Assembly (NCBI GenBank): GCA_947034895.1
Contig: OX344764.1
Span: forward strand, 20,460,001-20,524,000
Source: Rhytidiadelphus loreus
Taxonomy: Eukaryota > Streptophyta > Bryopsida > Hypnales > Hylocomiaceae
DNA: 64,000 nt
Direction: 5' to 3'
Shown here: one piece after another, positions 50,677 to 63,435 of the stretch
Numbering within the stretch: position 1 is the first letter of the stretch
How the letters are laid out: each line of letters starts with the position of its first letter
Program-made: the position numbers and the translations under genes
The notes under the pieces: model-generated
What the model was told of the DNA's origin: nothing
The model's database searches: none
What the model saw: only the letters and a program-made list of their open reading frames with translations

Positions 50677-52109
50677 TTGGTCCTTCTTGGTCAAAGCTGA
50701 ATTTCAATTAGACGTCCTCCACAGATACACTTGAAGGTGGTCCTCTGCACAGAACTTTGAAAAGACAACAAACCACAAATCAATACATGTGAGTTGGATG
50801 GCAAGAAAAGTTTACAGTTGTTACTACTTTGGAAAAGTAATATGATGGGTGGTAGGCGCTAAGTATTCATTGGCTACCTAATGCAACTAGACTATGACTG
50901 TAATGACTAATATTGTAGTCATTGTATACAATCTATATTCACTAAGGTATGACTCCCTTCAATCATACATCTCTTATCATCTGACTCCGTTTGCCAATGG
51001 AGCCATAAAAGTGTTAGAGTGTCCCAGATATTGTGGACATTGATAAGCACACCCAATAAAAGAAGTCTAACTGGAAAATACAATATGTACGAAAACAAAT
51101 AGCACATATGCAACAAATGAATTACAAATGTGATGAAGCAATGAATGTGCAACTAATAAAACGGACCTAGCTATACATGCCCCTGATGAAAGGCAAGTTG
51201 CAGAAGATGCAAGAGAACATAGAACATATTCTAAGTGCCATGAAAAGAAGATGTTTTGGCAGCAAAAGGACCATAGAAGACCATGATGACATTGTGAACC
51301 ACCTATTTGCAAACTAAGAAGATGTAAAAAAACCATTTTGATTTTCCACAAAAATGATCAAAGAGGTAAGAAAATGAAGAAGGAAGGAAAGAAAAAATTG
51401 AATGTAACTCATTTGCATATACGAGGAAAAGGACAATGTGTTAGAAATAGGAAGATCTAGACCACAAACTCCTTCACTATAGCCATGAACAACAAATGTC
51501 TTTCACGGAAAAGAATAAGGCAAAGCAAGAAATGCATAGGGAAAATTGAATACTATTGCTGTAGTATTCTGAAGATACCTAAGGTTACAACATTAGTGGC
51601 AATGACATTCCATTGTTGCTCATAGGTCATGCAGTTTCCTTGCCAAATTCAGCCTCCTGGAACAATGGTTTGATGAAAGAAATGTGTTCTGAAGTTGTAG
51701 TTTTGATGTATATTTTCTGCAAAATGAGCAAAATCGAGGCAGAATCGTATCCATAACAAGATGGAAGATCTGCATGAACAAGAATGTCCCATCAACCATG
51801 ATAGGCCATTAATTGCAATATCTGCAAGGAGATTTGGGGCCGTCTTCCTCTCACCTTCATATTGAAAACTATTGCCTCCCTTGGCATAAGTAGGGAAACC
51901 GTGTCCACTATAGAAGCATGCCCGTGACCCATAAAAACCCTATTAAGTCTCCCCACTTTGCAAAACAGCGTCTCCGAAACCCTGGCCCGCGGACATCCTC
52001 CGTGCTTTGTGCACCAACGTCATAGTAGAGTGGTAGCTACTCCTTGTCTAGTGAATAGCAACGCGTCCCTGTAGAATAGCCACATTAGGGCACAAGGGAT
52101 CACATTGAC
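50677..52109. promoter_or_regulatory. Central divergent promoter region of the CACTA element
   Basis: About 1.4 kb between the two divergent start codons. It must contain the 5' regions of both genes. No TATA box or operator can be assigned with confidence, and short frames in it are not gene-like. Confidence 0.4.
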
Positions 52110-55100
52110 ATGGAAGAGTGCGATGTGCAAGACGGTGAGGAAACGAAGACATCATATGAGCTTTTCAGAGACCAGTGTGTAGCTGAGGTGAAGGAGGCCG
52201 CCAAGCCCGCTGAAATCGCTGCAGCACATTTGTAAGCATTCTCCTCCAAATCCGTAGAGAGAATGCGTTTCTTGCAAATGGTGGCGTCTGTACAAGTTTC
52301 TAGTTCAAATAGTGCATTTAATTCAATAATTCCGTTAAAATGGTGATGTAGTCATATTGCAGTAGTTTCCCCTTTCTTTGGCAGTCAAAGTATATGACTG
52401 TAGAGAGGGCTATAGTTGCCTGTCAGTAATTATCTAGTTATAGAACTTGAATATTAGAAGGAGGAGTCATTTTTCTGGACAAGTGACCTCGTACTCGACA
52501 CGTAGCAGTAGATAGGGCAGGAAGACGTACCTACGCCGTCACTGGCGGCAATAGGAACCCTAACTTCTGTGTTTACGATGGGGAGCCACTCGTATCGCGC
52601 AGTCCGTCTCTTCTTTCGTAGTGTGTATCCAAATTGTTGATGCTTCATACTCTCGCATGCTTGATTGTATTTAGTGAATTGTACATTCTTGCTTGCACAG
52701 AAGGAAGTCTCTCGCACCACGGAAGCAGTTCAAAGACGTTGTGAAAAACAAACCCGACGGCCACAACGTACGAAAGAGTTCTAGGTTGCATGCTGGAAAT
52801 CGGCTTCGTGAAGGATTGAGGGGCAAATGCAGCGACGGGAAACAACGTCCTACGCAGACAAGCAAAATGAGTATTGACGCCGAGTCTGTCTCCGCAGACA
52901 CGAAGACCAACGAGGAGGCCATTGCAGCAGGTATGGTGAATCTAGCAATAGTATGTGCAAATGTTCAAAGGAATGCGACCTCGGAGGTCATGCTTGCAGG
53001 TAATTTGACAACTCGTAGTCCTTGTGACCTTGTGAAGTTGTCCTAAGTTTAGGGTAGGGATTTAGCCCTCTAACTTGGTAGTCTCCAATGCCAGTGCTCA
53101 CATTCATGGAACACTTCCATAGTATGCTGGGAAGTTAGATTTGTGGTTTCTTAGTTGTACTATAAAGTTTCCAATCAAAGTACAATGTGATGGAATAGAA
53201 TTATCGAATGCCGCATGCATTTCAGAGCAATGGATGAGAAATTCTTGCGGGTGTGATTGTAGGGAAAGTTGGTACAAAGGAGAAAGTTTTCGACTCTGAT
53301 GACGATGACTTGGAGCCTGTGGAGGCTTCCTGTGACAGTAGGCAGAAGCGGAAGACAGCGTCAATAGCCATCAGATCCCCGACTAGAACTCCTCTTTGTC
53401 ATGCAGGTCCATCGAGTGGGGGGAGCTATGGAAACTCTTGGCATTGGGTGCCTGGTCAATGGATGCCACAACCGGCCTTGCAACCCCCACCATGGGGCAT
53501 GGGAGCACCTCCGCCGGCTATAGCTTACACAGAGAGGTGGCCGTCAGATTCGCAATGCCACGATGGAAACCCTACAGCCGAATTGTCTCCAGATAGTGCA
53601 ACCAGAGCATGTCGACGTTACAAGCAGATGCAGTACGAACAAGGTAGCCGTGATCGGGATAGAAGGGGGAGAAAGCCACACCGCATTACTGTTAATGCAT
53701 CTGGAGAAATTGACGGGGGTTGTGAGGGCAAGAACGCATGGGACACTTCAGTGCGTTCATATGTGCCAAGGATCCTTGACATGAGTGTCATTGATTGGGA
53801 GAAGCAGAAGCCCGAGTCAGTGAAAAAATTGAGAGACACCTTGGATAGAGACTTTGAATACATTGGCCATTCGTTGAGCATGCTTGGGTTCAGAAATGCC
53901 ATCAAGAGATTTCTGAAGACAGAGAGGTCAAGGCTGAAAGCACATTTCCTAAGTGGCAATGAAGATTGCCCAATTCATGTGGACCCGCATCAATGGGAAG
54001 ATCTGCAGGAGTATTGGCAAACAGACCAACAACAGAAGAAATCTGCAACAATGGCACATGCAAGGAGGCAAGTAAAGAATTATTCAACTGTCGGTAGAAA
54101 AGGAAAAGCAGGGAAGGAAGCGCTATTGGTAAGCAATCACCCGGCTAGTACTCTTGCTTGAAGTCATCGGAACCGTCCCTATGACCTTCAACTTGCATTG
54201 CTTCTTGGAAAATGTATAGTGTTGAAAACAGTTTTTGTTGACATCTTCTAAACGCAGGTGCACCAGAAACAGGGGAAGGACATCAGCCCAGGAATTACTG
54301 AGGTAGCCGAAGCAATGCAATTGTCGGAAGCCCATGTGGCACAAGCATCAGTAAGTTCTTCATTTGTACCTTTGCCATCTAGCTATGTTGTATTTCTTAT
54401 ATTATAGTATCTTACACTAACGCCACCACACTATTAATAGTAGATCTAGAATTATATATATCACGGACGAAGCCACAAAGGTGGTGCTTGCTATAACATT
54501 TCTAGATTACATATACTAGTACAGAAACCCTGCAGTTGTTACTCATGTAGTTATGATGCAGTAGTGACTAGTAGGACTCCAGAAGTATACCGTCATATGT
54601 TAGTTGTATTACAGTGACGTAGTCATTCCATAGTAGTGTTGTACTCTCATCAGTCACCGATGAATACTTCGTAAGTACTGACTTTGTGCGCGCGTTGTTT
54701 TGGTTGTTGGGGACATTAGGTTCTAACTGTAGGTGATTCGGCAAGAATTTGTACCATAGAGAAAACACAAACTGACCTTCTGGCAAGCACAGCAGCTAAC
54801 AATCGTGCACTGGAAGAGCTCAAGTCTATGTTTAGTGCTTACATGGGGAGATTCAAGGGTATTGATTATGGCTGCCCGTCAGTGTCAAAGTCTACCTTAG
54901 AAAATGCAGTTCTTGTCGAAAACCAAGCAGAGGTGGAGGCCGCCCAAGTGATGCCCGATTCTTCTCCAGAACTTCTTGCAATAGATGATGTTGTAGCCGA
55001 GCACGGACCTATACAAAACATGACTCCAAGTAACCTTCCGTTGGAATTGGAGATGCATGATTGTGCCTCAGCTGCAGCCCCTAAAGAAGAGAACGTAGGT

Positions 55101-56946
55101 GAAGAGATGCAACGAGCTTCAGAGGGAAGTTCAGCTCAAGATTGTAGGCTTGCCGCGCCTATCAGGTCTATTGTCAACGTTTTGCCAGTGGAGCCCACCG
55201 TAGTCGCCCCTCTATGCAACGCTGAAGTACATGTTGAGGTAGTCAAGGACCTGTCTGAGCCTGACAATGCAGCCCCTCCTTCAAGTGACGGCAATATGAA
55301 GAAAGGCGAGGTAGATGCAAAAATCAGACCAAGTTATTCAGAGAATCCTTATTCTCTAGGAGGGAATGTGGAGGGCATCATAAATACTTCGGGGAAGCGC
55401 ATAGAGGCTCAGAGTATGGAACCCAATCCTTCACCAAAGAAACAGAAGAGAAATCTGAAATCAGCCAACGAGGTAAATGCCCGAGCAGTAGTCCCTCTTA
55501 GGTCGGATCAAACAACAGTCAATGGAAAAAATTTCACTTTGAAAGCACCACATACAAGGGGAAGGGAGAAATTGCTCATTTTCAACGTTCATGGAACCTT
55601 ATTGGATTGTAGCCTACATGTAGACAGGAATCCAAATCCCAAAATTAGGCCAACCTTGAAAACTAAGACACGACGAGTAGTATTGCGGCCTTGGTTACAA
55701 CAATTTCTATCACGGTGTTTCATTAAGTTTGCAGTGGCATTTTGGGGTAGTAAGAGTCAGTGTTACATGGATGAAATTGTACCTACAATGCTGGAAAGGC
55801 AGAAAGGAGGCCCACAGTTATCTCCATTATTTGTATGGTCAGCCAAAGATTGTGAGGTTGTAAACTTTGAAGATGGAACACCATTATTTGGGGGAAAACC
55901 ATTATCTAAAGTGTATGGACAGTGGCCCTGTTTTAGCCCATCGAACACCTTAGTCATTGACAATAAGGGATGTAGAGTGGCTTGCAACCCGGCTGCAAAT
56001 GTAGTGATTAGCACTCCATTTTATGTGGAGCATTTGGCGAAGTTAGGTGATGACATGAACTACTTGAAGTGTTCATTGTGGCCAATGCTGGAGGCATTGC
56101 ACGCATCTACAGATATTGCACATTTTCGATCACAGAGTTCCGAAACTATTCATCATTCTGTGACTACAATGCATGAATTGATTGGGAATGAGGCCACAAT
56201 TGACAATTCGGACACTGTAGAAGGTGAGGGGATTTGCGACCCAAGTGGTTCCACTTTGTGGATGTCCCCTCACCTTCATTTGAATTGCAAATCTGACATG
56301 GAATTGTTGTGCTTGTAGAAAAAAGCGGGGAGGCGGGATACAAGGTCGAAGACCACAGCGGTGGAGGAGAAGAAATCTGAAGCAGGTGCCCAGAAGGTAA
56401 AAACCTAAACCAAAACCCTGTAGAAATAGGAGTGTGCACTGAATTAGAAGATTTTTATGGTATTCTTGGCAATATCATGGAGATACCTCTTAACTATAAG
56501 TCTCTTTTTCGGAATGACTAGGCAGTCAATACTTTGACTATACACAGTCATTGTGGAGTCATATTTCAATTACTACTATTCCAAGTGAATGCATTAACGA
56601 CTAGCCAGTTAAGCATGCATTTTGAAATTCTGTATTATCCATTGAGCTAACCCTCTAAAGAAATATTTGTGTGGTACAGTTCTGCATGGGAGATGAAGTT
56701 TTCCTCATGAATCCTCGCTCCATTAGGCAGAAAGTGGCTATGGGCAACATTAGTGGCATAGGAGGGGTGGACAAGTTCCACTTCATGGACATCCCAGATT
56801 CATGGTTCAAGGTAGATGTAAGGGAGGTTCTACAGCCAAATGTGCAATTGATGTTCCCCAACGAGGATGCAGAGCAGGTAAAAATGGAAGATGTGAAAGG
56901 CAGCAACGCATTGTGGGACCAGAAGTACATGAAATTCACCACCTAA
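52110..56946 (+). CDS. TnpA-like CACTA protein with embedded degenerate FCP1/NIF domain
   Basis: Seven exons: 52110-52231, 52701-52999, 53263-54128, 54258-54350, 54720-56223, about 56319-56396 and 56680-56946. Most have strong GTAAGx donors and matching phase; the exon 5/6 join is ambiguous by one or two bases, and the acceptor at 54,719 is chosen because it keeps the frame open. Product about 1,075 aa. Exon 3 resembles plant Transposase_24/TnpA (SYVPRILD..W, then VDPHQWEDLQEYW and a basic GRKGKAGKE). Residues ~745-920 form an FCP1/NIF-type HAD domain: VVLRPWLQQFL, AVAFWGSKSQ, PLFVW, KPLSKVYG, NTLVIDN. The nucleophile motif DxDxT reads NVHGT at 749-753, so both catalytic Asp are lost. The last ~89 aa (GDEVFLMNPRS..) match the C-terminal domain usual in TnpA-like proteins. 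Likely a DNA-binding partner of the transposase; the role of the pseudo-phosphatase is unknown. Confidence 0.85.
55540..56100 (+). other. Degenerate FCP1/NIF (HAD phosphatase) domain segment
   Basis: This sub-region of exon 5 encodes the HAD-like fold within the TnpA-like protein. In active FCP1/SCP enzymes motif 1 is DLDET-like, with the first Asp as nucleophile and the second as acid/base; here it is N-V-H-G-T. A conserved Lys (KPLSK) and a motif-4 Asp (VIDN) are still visible. The frame is open, so the change is not simply decay. The protein may bind a substrate or partner without catalysis. Confidence 0.75.
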
Positions 56947-57718
56947 TGTTCAATTACTGAAGCTGTAGGTATACGGTAGTTTTGGTATTGCTAGAAGTGG
57001 TCTCGTAGAAGACAGCATAATCTGAGTTCAGTAATTAGTAGAGGGTCCTTTAATTTTGGTTTCATGAGGACAAGACCCCCAGGAGTTTTTTTTAGGGAAA
57101 TGACTCTACAAAACTAGTTGTAGTCATTTACATTTGCGCTCATGTTCTTGGTAGTTGTATGTAACTAAGGCAGTAGCTAGTCTATTACCTATATATTACA
57201 TCAGCATGCTTTTTGCTTGAGAGCGCTATGAAAGTAAAACTATTATATTACTCATGTCCAACTATATTGTTACCTCTTTGCAAAAATAACTTCATGAATG
57301 ACTTTGTCACAACCAACACTATACTCCCTTCTGACTACATGAAAACTACAGAATACTTGCATTGAAATCCAGACGCCAGCCTATCAAAAATTGCCACGTA
57401 TGTCTGTCAAAGTGGGACCCACTAAGAGTCATACTGAAAGAAAAAACACATATATGACTAAAATAAAACTGAACACCAAAAGTGCCAAGTCAAATAGCCA
57501 CTGCCACGTAGGCTACTACCTTTATGCCACATAGGCAAACTCTGTTGATGAAGATCCATGTAGGAAGATGGATTGTGACATTAGAAACGTAGTCATTTCA
57601 ATAAAGGACTTGTCCACAATGACTACAGTGCTCAAAATTCTGCAGAAGTCATTTGTGTCCACAATGACTGAAAACTTAGTCATTTACGTAGTCAAAAAAC
57701 CCTGAAATTCTTGTAGTG

Positions 57719-58327
57719 AATGTGGACTCTCCAGAGGGCCACTAAGAAGTGCCAGAAGGGACCCTGGTTTCTTTTTATTTTGCATTGGCAAGAGTTTTTC
57801 CCCTATTGTTGTGGTGCACAAGTGTCATCCCTATACTAGTGCAGCCAAATGTCAGAACTTTGGTTCTCGTGCACTTGTGATTCATTGGAAAAGGAAATAA
57901 GAAAGTGATAGTCCTTCACGAAGTTCACACAAGTTGACACAGCATCTCTGACAGAGATGCCGTCCTTTTTGTAGCTCGGTAGGACTCCCGATATAGATTG
58001 GTTGTCAAACCCTAGCGGCCTTCTGGAGAGTCCAGATTTTCTTTAATGTCCATTTGAAAACCACTTCAAGTCCATTACATGTGAGTCTACATGAGCGGTT
58101 CTAAATGACCCTCCAACATTCGAGCCTCCTACCTTACATTGTTCTTGCAAATGTTTTCACTTTGTAGGGCTCGTTGCACTCCTGCAATGAGTCTCGACAC
58201 TTCAGGGTTAATATGTATTGTTTGTGCAAGATTTTTAGTATTTAGAATTCATGGATCTTGGGTCCTTAATGCAAAATGCCATGATCTTTCTTTAGTACAC
58301 GATGTCTTGAAAATGTGGTTTTATTTA
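57719..58327. other. Intergenic, nothing recognised
   Basis: Plant flanking DNA to the right of the CACTA element. No gene or repeat identified. Confidence 0.45.
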
Positions 58328-58757
58328 AGGTAGCCGACCTCTTTCCAATCACTTAAGCAATTCAACATATTTGTCATATGGATATGGTGAGGGGAAAAAT
58401 TTCCCCGTTTATAAAAATAGATTTCAAAGTGATTTCATATTTTCTTACATTTTTTTCCTCAAAAACAAAATTACCATGAATTCTTTTTTGTGAAGATTCC
58501 ATTCAACCTATTCTCATTACGTAGGCCACCATGTTCCCAACCATAGACTGATTACAAATGCAACCATGCTTTAATGTAGGTCATAATTGTGACTTCCAAT
58601 GTACATCTTTATGATCTTTGTATGCTTTCAATGTACACCTCCCCAACATTTGTGCTACATGAGCTGTCACCTAATCACGTGAGCTCTCACCTACACCACA
58701 ATTGATCGAAAACATGTCAATCTAACTGATGAAAGATCAAAAAGAGGTCGGCTACCT
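58328..58757. mobile_element. MITE with 17-bp TIRs (430 bp)
   Basis: AGGTAGCCGACCTCTTT at 58,328-58,344 is perfectly inverted at 58,741-58,757. The interior is AT-rich and non-coding. No convincing target duplication was found, so the class is open. Confidence 0.75.
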
Positions 58758-59462
58758 CATGCGAAAGCTCAAGTGCATTTGTGTTGTGTACGTAAATGGA
58801 TTCTTTGTGCATGCATCTGTAAGAAGCCACTTGTTCCTTTGGCAGGCCCGGAAGCCCTGCTGGTCTTCAAGTGTGTAAAGTCAGAATCATGCCTATGGTT
58901 GATATAGCCATATCACCAATTTCACCGGCCAAGTTATGACAGACGAGACTGTGGAAACTTGGATTGGAAAGTCAGGATTTACTGCCAAGAGTACCCAACA
59001 AGAAAAAGCCTGCTACTGGTCTATGCACTATCCAACATCTGGCAACCCACAAGACTGTACATGAAACAACCCTGCAAGGTGGGTACACCCAAAACCGTCA
59101 CTTTTTACTACTGAGCCTAGTTGCTATTATGAAACAGGTCAAATCTTCACATATTCATGTTGGCAAGTGAAAGGAGGTTCCAACGCACCAAAGAACGCCA
59201 CATTTGGATATTGTATGCAAAAGTTATTAAGGGTCAAAGTTCGTTTTTGAAAGCGCTCCATCCAAATAGGTACATAACTGAAATTCGAAATGTACAAACC
59301 TTCTAGATGGCGCTTTAAGGTCAGGTGCCATTTAACAGCATACTACCTTACATGAAACAACCCAGAATCATTCTTGTAAAACCAGAATTTCCAACTGAAT
59401 ATGAATAAATAACTTAAAGAAACAGGACGGACACGGTCTTATCAGTTAGGAAGAAAAAATCA

Positions 59463-61135
59463 TCACAACTTTGGTTTTGATGTTGGTGACAACTTGGATT
59501 GCAGCTCCTCTGCAACAGCGTCGATGAACTCTTCAAGCATCGTTGACATAAGCCTCTCTGCTGACCATGCAGTGAAGAGCAAAACATTCAGAAACTTGCA
59601 AACAACTCAATTACCTGAAATGCATTGCGAAGACCAGCACTTCGCTCGGAAGGAAAAAATCGATTTAATGGAGCCGAGCCGAAGAGGGCATATATATGGA
59701 GGAGACTTTCCATGCATCGACTGCCTGCGCTAGACTCTCTCGCCATCCCGTCATAACTTCCTTGGAGAACTTCCTTGGGACCATGGGTCAAAATAGCAAG
59801 GTATTTGGTCATCGTTCCACCCTCCACAATACCAATACACGCGGCTTCCATCTTCAATCTCAGCAAACTCTTGAAGCTTCGCATTGCCATCCAACAAACC
59901 TCTGAAGAAAACACGCAAACACTTAGGAGTCGGTGGACTCGGAACGATCAAGATTCGCATTGAATTGAAGCATCTGAACAAATACTCACCACGCCGAGAA
60001 GATATGCAAACCAATTAAGTGTACTAGCAGGAACTGCTGTGATGATCACGTGGAAGAGAATTCTATGGAATTCTGATAGATCAAGGTTGCTTGAACTCAG
60101 ATAGAAAGACGAAGGCTACGACCAATATGCAGCTCACAGGCAAGTCAAAAATCATACCTATGGCCCAGGGCCTCGACTCCAAGCGAAAATAGAAGCAATA
60201 CTGTTGGTGCTGGTTTCACCACCTTTCTCGTGCACTCGGAAGTGCCTGATCACAGTCCCATGAGCAGCTTCGGCTTCAATGGTTTTTTCATCTGGATAAA
60301 TCTGAAGACTAATCACAACACGTGCTGCACAGTAAGGGATTGTAAGTTCGTAGTGCGGAGGCAGGATGACAAAATCTGCGTGGTCATGACCATTGTCGAT
60401 CGACCCAGAGTGAAACCCAAATAGCATAAAAATCAGAGCAAGAGCTGCAAGGGCATGGTGGACGCACAGACAGTGCAAAGTGGAAAGCTTTAGACATGTT
60501 TTCAGATGTAAAAAGTCCAGCAAATGCTTCAAGCAGCCATGCAAGACATACCAGCACAGAAGTCATGAGGCCAAGCGATCCAAAACCTGCACACAACAAG
60601 AAAGGAGATGGTCCGGGGTTTCAGATCTTCGGAACTGAAAAATGCAGCATACCAAACCATCTCATTGTGCCACGAAAGAAAACTTCAGAAAAACGAGGAT
60701 CAACGAACATCTGGAAGCGAAAGACATTGGGGTCTTATGAAAAAAGAAAGGGGGGTTGGGTAGACTGAGGCACCTTGAGCAAGCATGTCACTTTGGACAT
60801 CCCCATCGTAGTTCTTACAGGCCCAGACGTATTCACCCTCACTCTTGAGGGCATATGCCACCATGTCATCGATGAGCCGGTGCTCATACCTATGATAATC
60901 AAGGTCCTCAACTCAGGATCAAAAAGGACGAAGTCACAACACATACGTACAGCAGCAATCGGAGATCCAAAAAACCCTGAGGTGGATCAGAATCCGCAAG
61001 GAGGAGGGCAATGAACCGCTGCATACAAGGAAGAGCTCAAGGTCATACACAAACTTTTACCTAGATTCCAGCGTCTTTGAACTTAGCCTCCCATCCCTCA
61101 TTCTGGTAGATTTCCAGAATGATATCCTTGAACCT
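59463..61135 (-). pseudogene. NADP-isocitrate dehydrogenase, 3' exons only, broken
   Basis: Exons seen on the minus strand, in order: about 61,130-61,057 (FKDIILEIYQNEGW.AKFKDAGI); 60,889-60,774 ([20 protein letters not shown], then [18 protein letters not shown]); 60,586-60,552 ([12 protein letters not shown]); ~60,290-60,164 ([20 protein letters not shown], then [16 protein letters not shown]); ~59,930-59,770 (LDGNAKLQEFAE.., then EAACIGIVEGGTMTKYLA); and ~59,560-59,463 (EEFIDAVAEELQSKL). They match the C-terminal half of eukaryotic NADP-ICDH, which oxidatively decarboxylates isocitrate. Introns are retained, so it is a genomic fragment and not a cDNA copy. The N-terminal half is absent, except for a possible short trace near 61,230-61,260. 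Damage: a frameshift within the LDGN..EAAC exon, and a TAG where the Trp codon TGG is expected at the first junction. Confidence 0.82.
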
Positions 61136-61860
61136 GAACCAAATGCGCACCAGGTAATTAATAAGCTAGCTCACGATGTGGACGAGCTTATCACAATTAT
61201 ACACGGTGCTTATCACAATTATCCACCAGCACCGTCATAGTGGTAGACATCCAAGTCAACAATCTCTCCACCATTGTCGGGTTATCAGTAGTTTCGGAAT
61301 CAAGACTTCACGAATTACAAAGCGACATAACGTTTTGCAGCTACACCTAAAGACAACTTGAATAGAAACCTTCAGAACAAAGAACAGCTGGAGCAGATTC
61401 AACTCATAATAGGGTCATGAACACAGCGTCATGCCTACCGATGCAAATGGGCTTGGTCCAGCCTGCAAACTATCTTAGACTATAAGTGCTCCGACAGATA
61501 CGAACACCTCTCAGCACAAAAAGCAAAGCCATCAGTCTCCAAGTACGAAGCAAAAAGAGGACCACAGGGTTTTGGTGCATAACAAAAACAAGGCGGGGAA
61601 TGTTCTTGCACAAAATCGACTCACGAAACACAGTCCCTGCCAGTTGAAAAGCAACACTTCAACACTGCCAATATAAAAAAAATCCAATATCAAATGAGAC
61701 CCTACTCGTACTTATCAATGGTGTCCTCATATCCCCTACTTGAATTCACTTCAGTGGGATCGCCCACACTCGAACTTCACTTCCATTGACTATATGGAAG
61801 CAATCACTCCATTTCTCTAAGTTCCCCTCTTTGTCTAAGCTGCTCATGATAAGGAAGCTT
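61136..61860. other. Intergenic, little recognised
   Basis: On the minus strand, 61,230-61,260 encodes EIVDLDVYHYDGAG, weakly like an N-terminal ICDH segment (F-ELD-KYYDLG). The resemblance is too short to call an exon. Nothing else is recognised. Confidence 0.35.
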
Positions 61861-61879
61861 GTGCTAATTTGGTATGGTG

Positions 61880-63435
61880 CATTTTAGCTGTAATTCAAAA
61901 AAATTGTAGGATATGAAACTCCCTTCTTTTTGGTATTATGGTAGATGAGTCTACTAATATTAGTGTCACTAGACATTTGCTACAATCATGAAAGAGGATT
62001 TGCTTGTCACTGTGTTTTTAGGTTTGCTAGAAATTAAAGGTGCAAAAAAGGATGTTATAATTTTTGATACTCCCATATGTAATCTAAGGAAGTAGAGACT
62101 TGATTTGTGCAAGTTTGTAGCGTTTGGTAGTGATGGTGCAAGCACTATGGTGGGCGCTCACGGTAGAGTTGCTACTCAAATGAAGGGTCAAGTAAAGCCT
62201 TTCCTACTTTCTTACCATTGCATTGTTCATATGATAAATTTGGCAGTAGTAGATGTTGCAAAAGTGCTGCAATATAAGGTTACATTTGACCGTGTAGACT
62301 CCTTGCTGAATTCAATTTTTTCATTCTTGAACAAGTTTAGTAAGTACAAACATGTGCTTATAGCCTTGCAAGAAGTCTTTGATGCAAAAAAGACAATGAA
62401 GTGCTACCACATAATTAGGTGGCATAGTAGATAGGAAGTTGTGATTTCTTTTTGTAATTTATTGGAATCAATTTTGTGTTTTTTTCAAGATTTTGAAGAC
62501 AAAAACTTAGATCAAGTAAAATTTATCTCAAGTAAATTGTCATAGTTTAAGTTCAATTACATTTTGTAATTCTTTGTTGATATTTAACATTCTTTGGCCC
62601 TCTTGTCTAAGGTCTTTCAAAACAAATTTGTGGATGTTACTACTATTGGTAGCATTATGAGATTTGAATTTGCTCAAATTAGGATGATGTTTATTATTGA
62701 GTCTACGGATTTGAATGCTACAAGCCTACAACATTTAATAAGGATACGGGGTACCATGTCATTCCAGAGTATGGTCCTTTGGGAGGTCATTTGACGAAGC
62801 TACAGTTGAGATGCATGGGAAAATGTCCCATGGTTTTGAAATGGATTGCTCTAGCTAGGAATAGATCTTGAAGAAGCATTGAATTTTCAACATACATTTG
62901 CAGAGGCTATGTATACAAGTTTAGATGCTTGGTTTAACGAACAATGACATCATATCTTGTTTCAAAATCCTAAACCCTTCAATCTAATCATGCTCCCAAT
63001 TGGTAAATTGGGAGTTTCAAATTAGGGTGTTGCAAATTTAAAGAGCTTGCTAGCACACTACGGAGTATATCGCTTCCATGCAGGTTTTACTTTACCTCCT
63101 CTTGTGAATGTAACAACTTACAAGTGTGAATTCTTGGCCTTCAAATTACAGTGTAGTACCAAATGGGGGACAAGAATTTCAGAGATCTGGGGGGTGACTA
63201 TATGAAATCTTTTGTTGTAAACTAGATATTCTAACTTGCTTGTGCTTGCTAAATTGGCTAGAGTGCAATGTGTGTCTACTACAACTTGTTATCTGAGAGT
63301 GTTTAGTATGCAAAATTTGATGAAAACGCGTATTAGAAATAGGCTTGGTAGCAAGAATTTAGAAGGTATGCTTAGCATTGCATTAGAAGGACCAAATGAG
63401 AAGTTTGATCATGTCATTGATGATGCCATCTAGGG
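61880..63435 (+). pseudogene. hAT-superfamily transposase, decayed
   Basis: Scattered in-order fragments of a hAT-like protein (DUF4371 / zinc-finger-862 type): GIMVDESTNISVT near 61,940; CKFVAFGSDGASTMVGAHGR and CIVHMINLAVVDVAKVLQY at 62,105-62,275; IRWHSR near 62,415; and LARVQCVSTTTC, FSMQNLMKTRIRNRLGSKNL and MLSIALEGPNEKFD at 63,240-63,430. The last group is the C-terminal hAT dimerisation region. Stops and frameshifts separate the blocks, for example at 62,092, 62,432 and 62,792, and no intact frame remains. No element termini were identified. Confidence 0.85.

Larger units (their letters stand above)
44932..57718. mobile_element. Complete CACTA (En/Spm) transposon, 12.8 kb
   Basis: The left end reads CACTACAAGAAAAAGG. 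The right end, read inward, is CACTACAAGAATTTCAGG. Target duplications AAT lie at 44,929-44,931 and 57,719-57,721. Subterminal DNA on both sides carries many AGTCATT / AATGACT words, as expected for the transposase-binding repeats of this superfamily. Two genes diverge from a central region (50.7-52.1 kb): a TNP2 transposase on minus and a TnpA-like gene on plus. The only clear damage is a MITE inside the TNP2 gene. Confidence 0.96.

Noticed and set aside
61230..61260. N-terminal exon of isocitrate dehydrogenase
   Set aside because: Only about 14 residues with weak resemblance; not enough to call.
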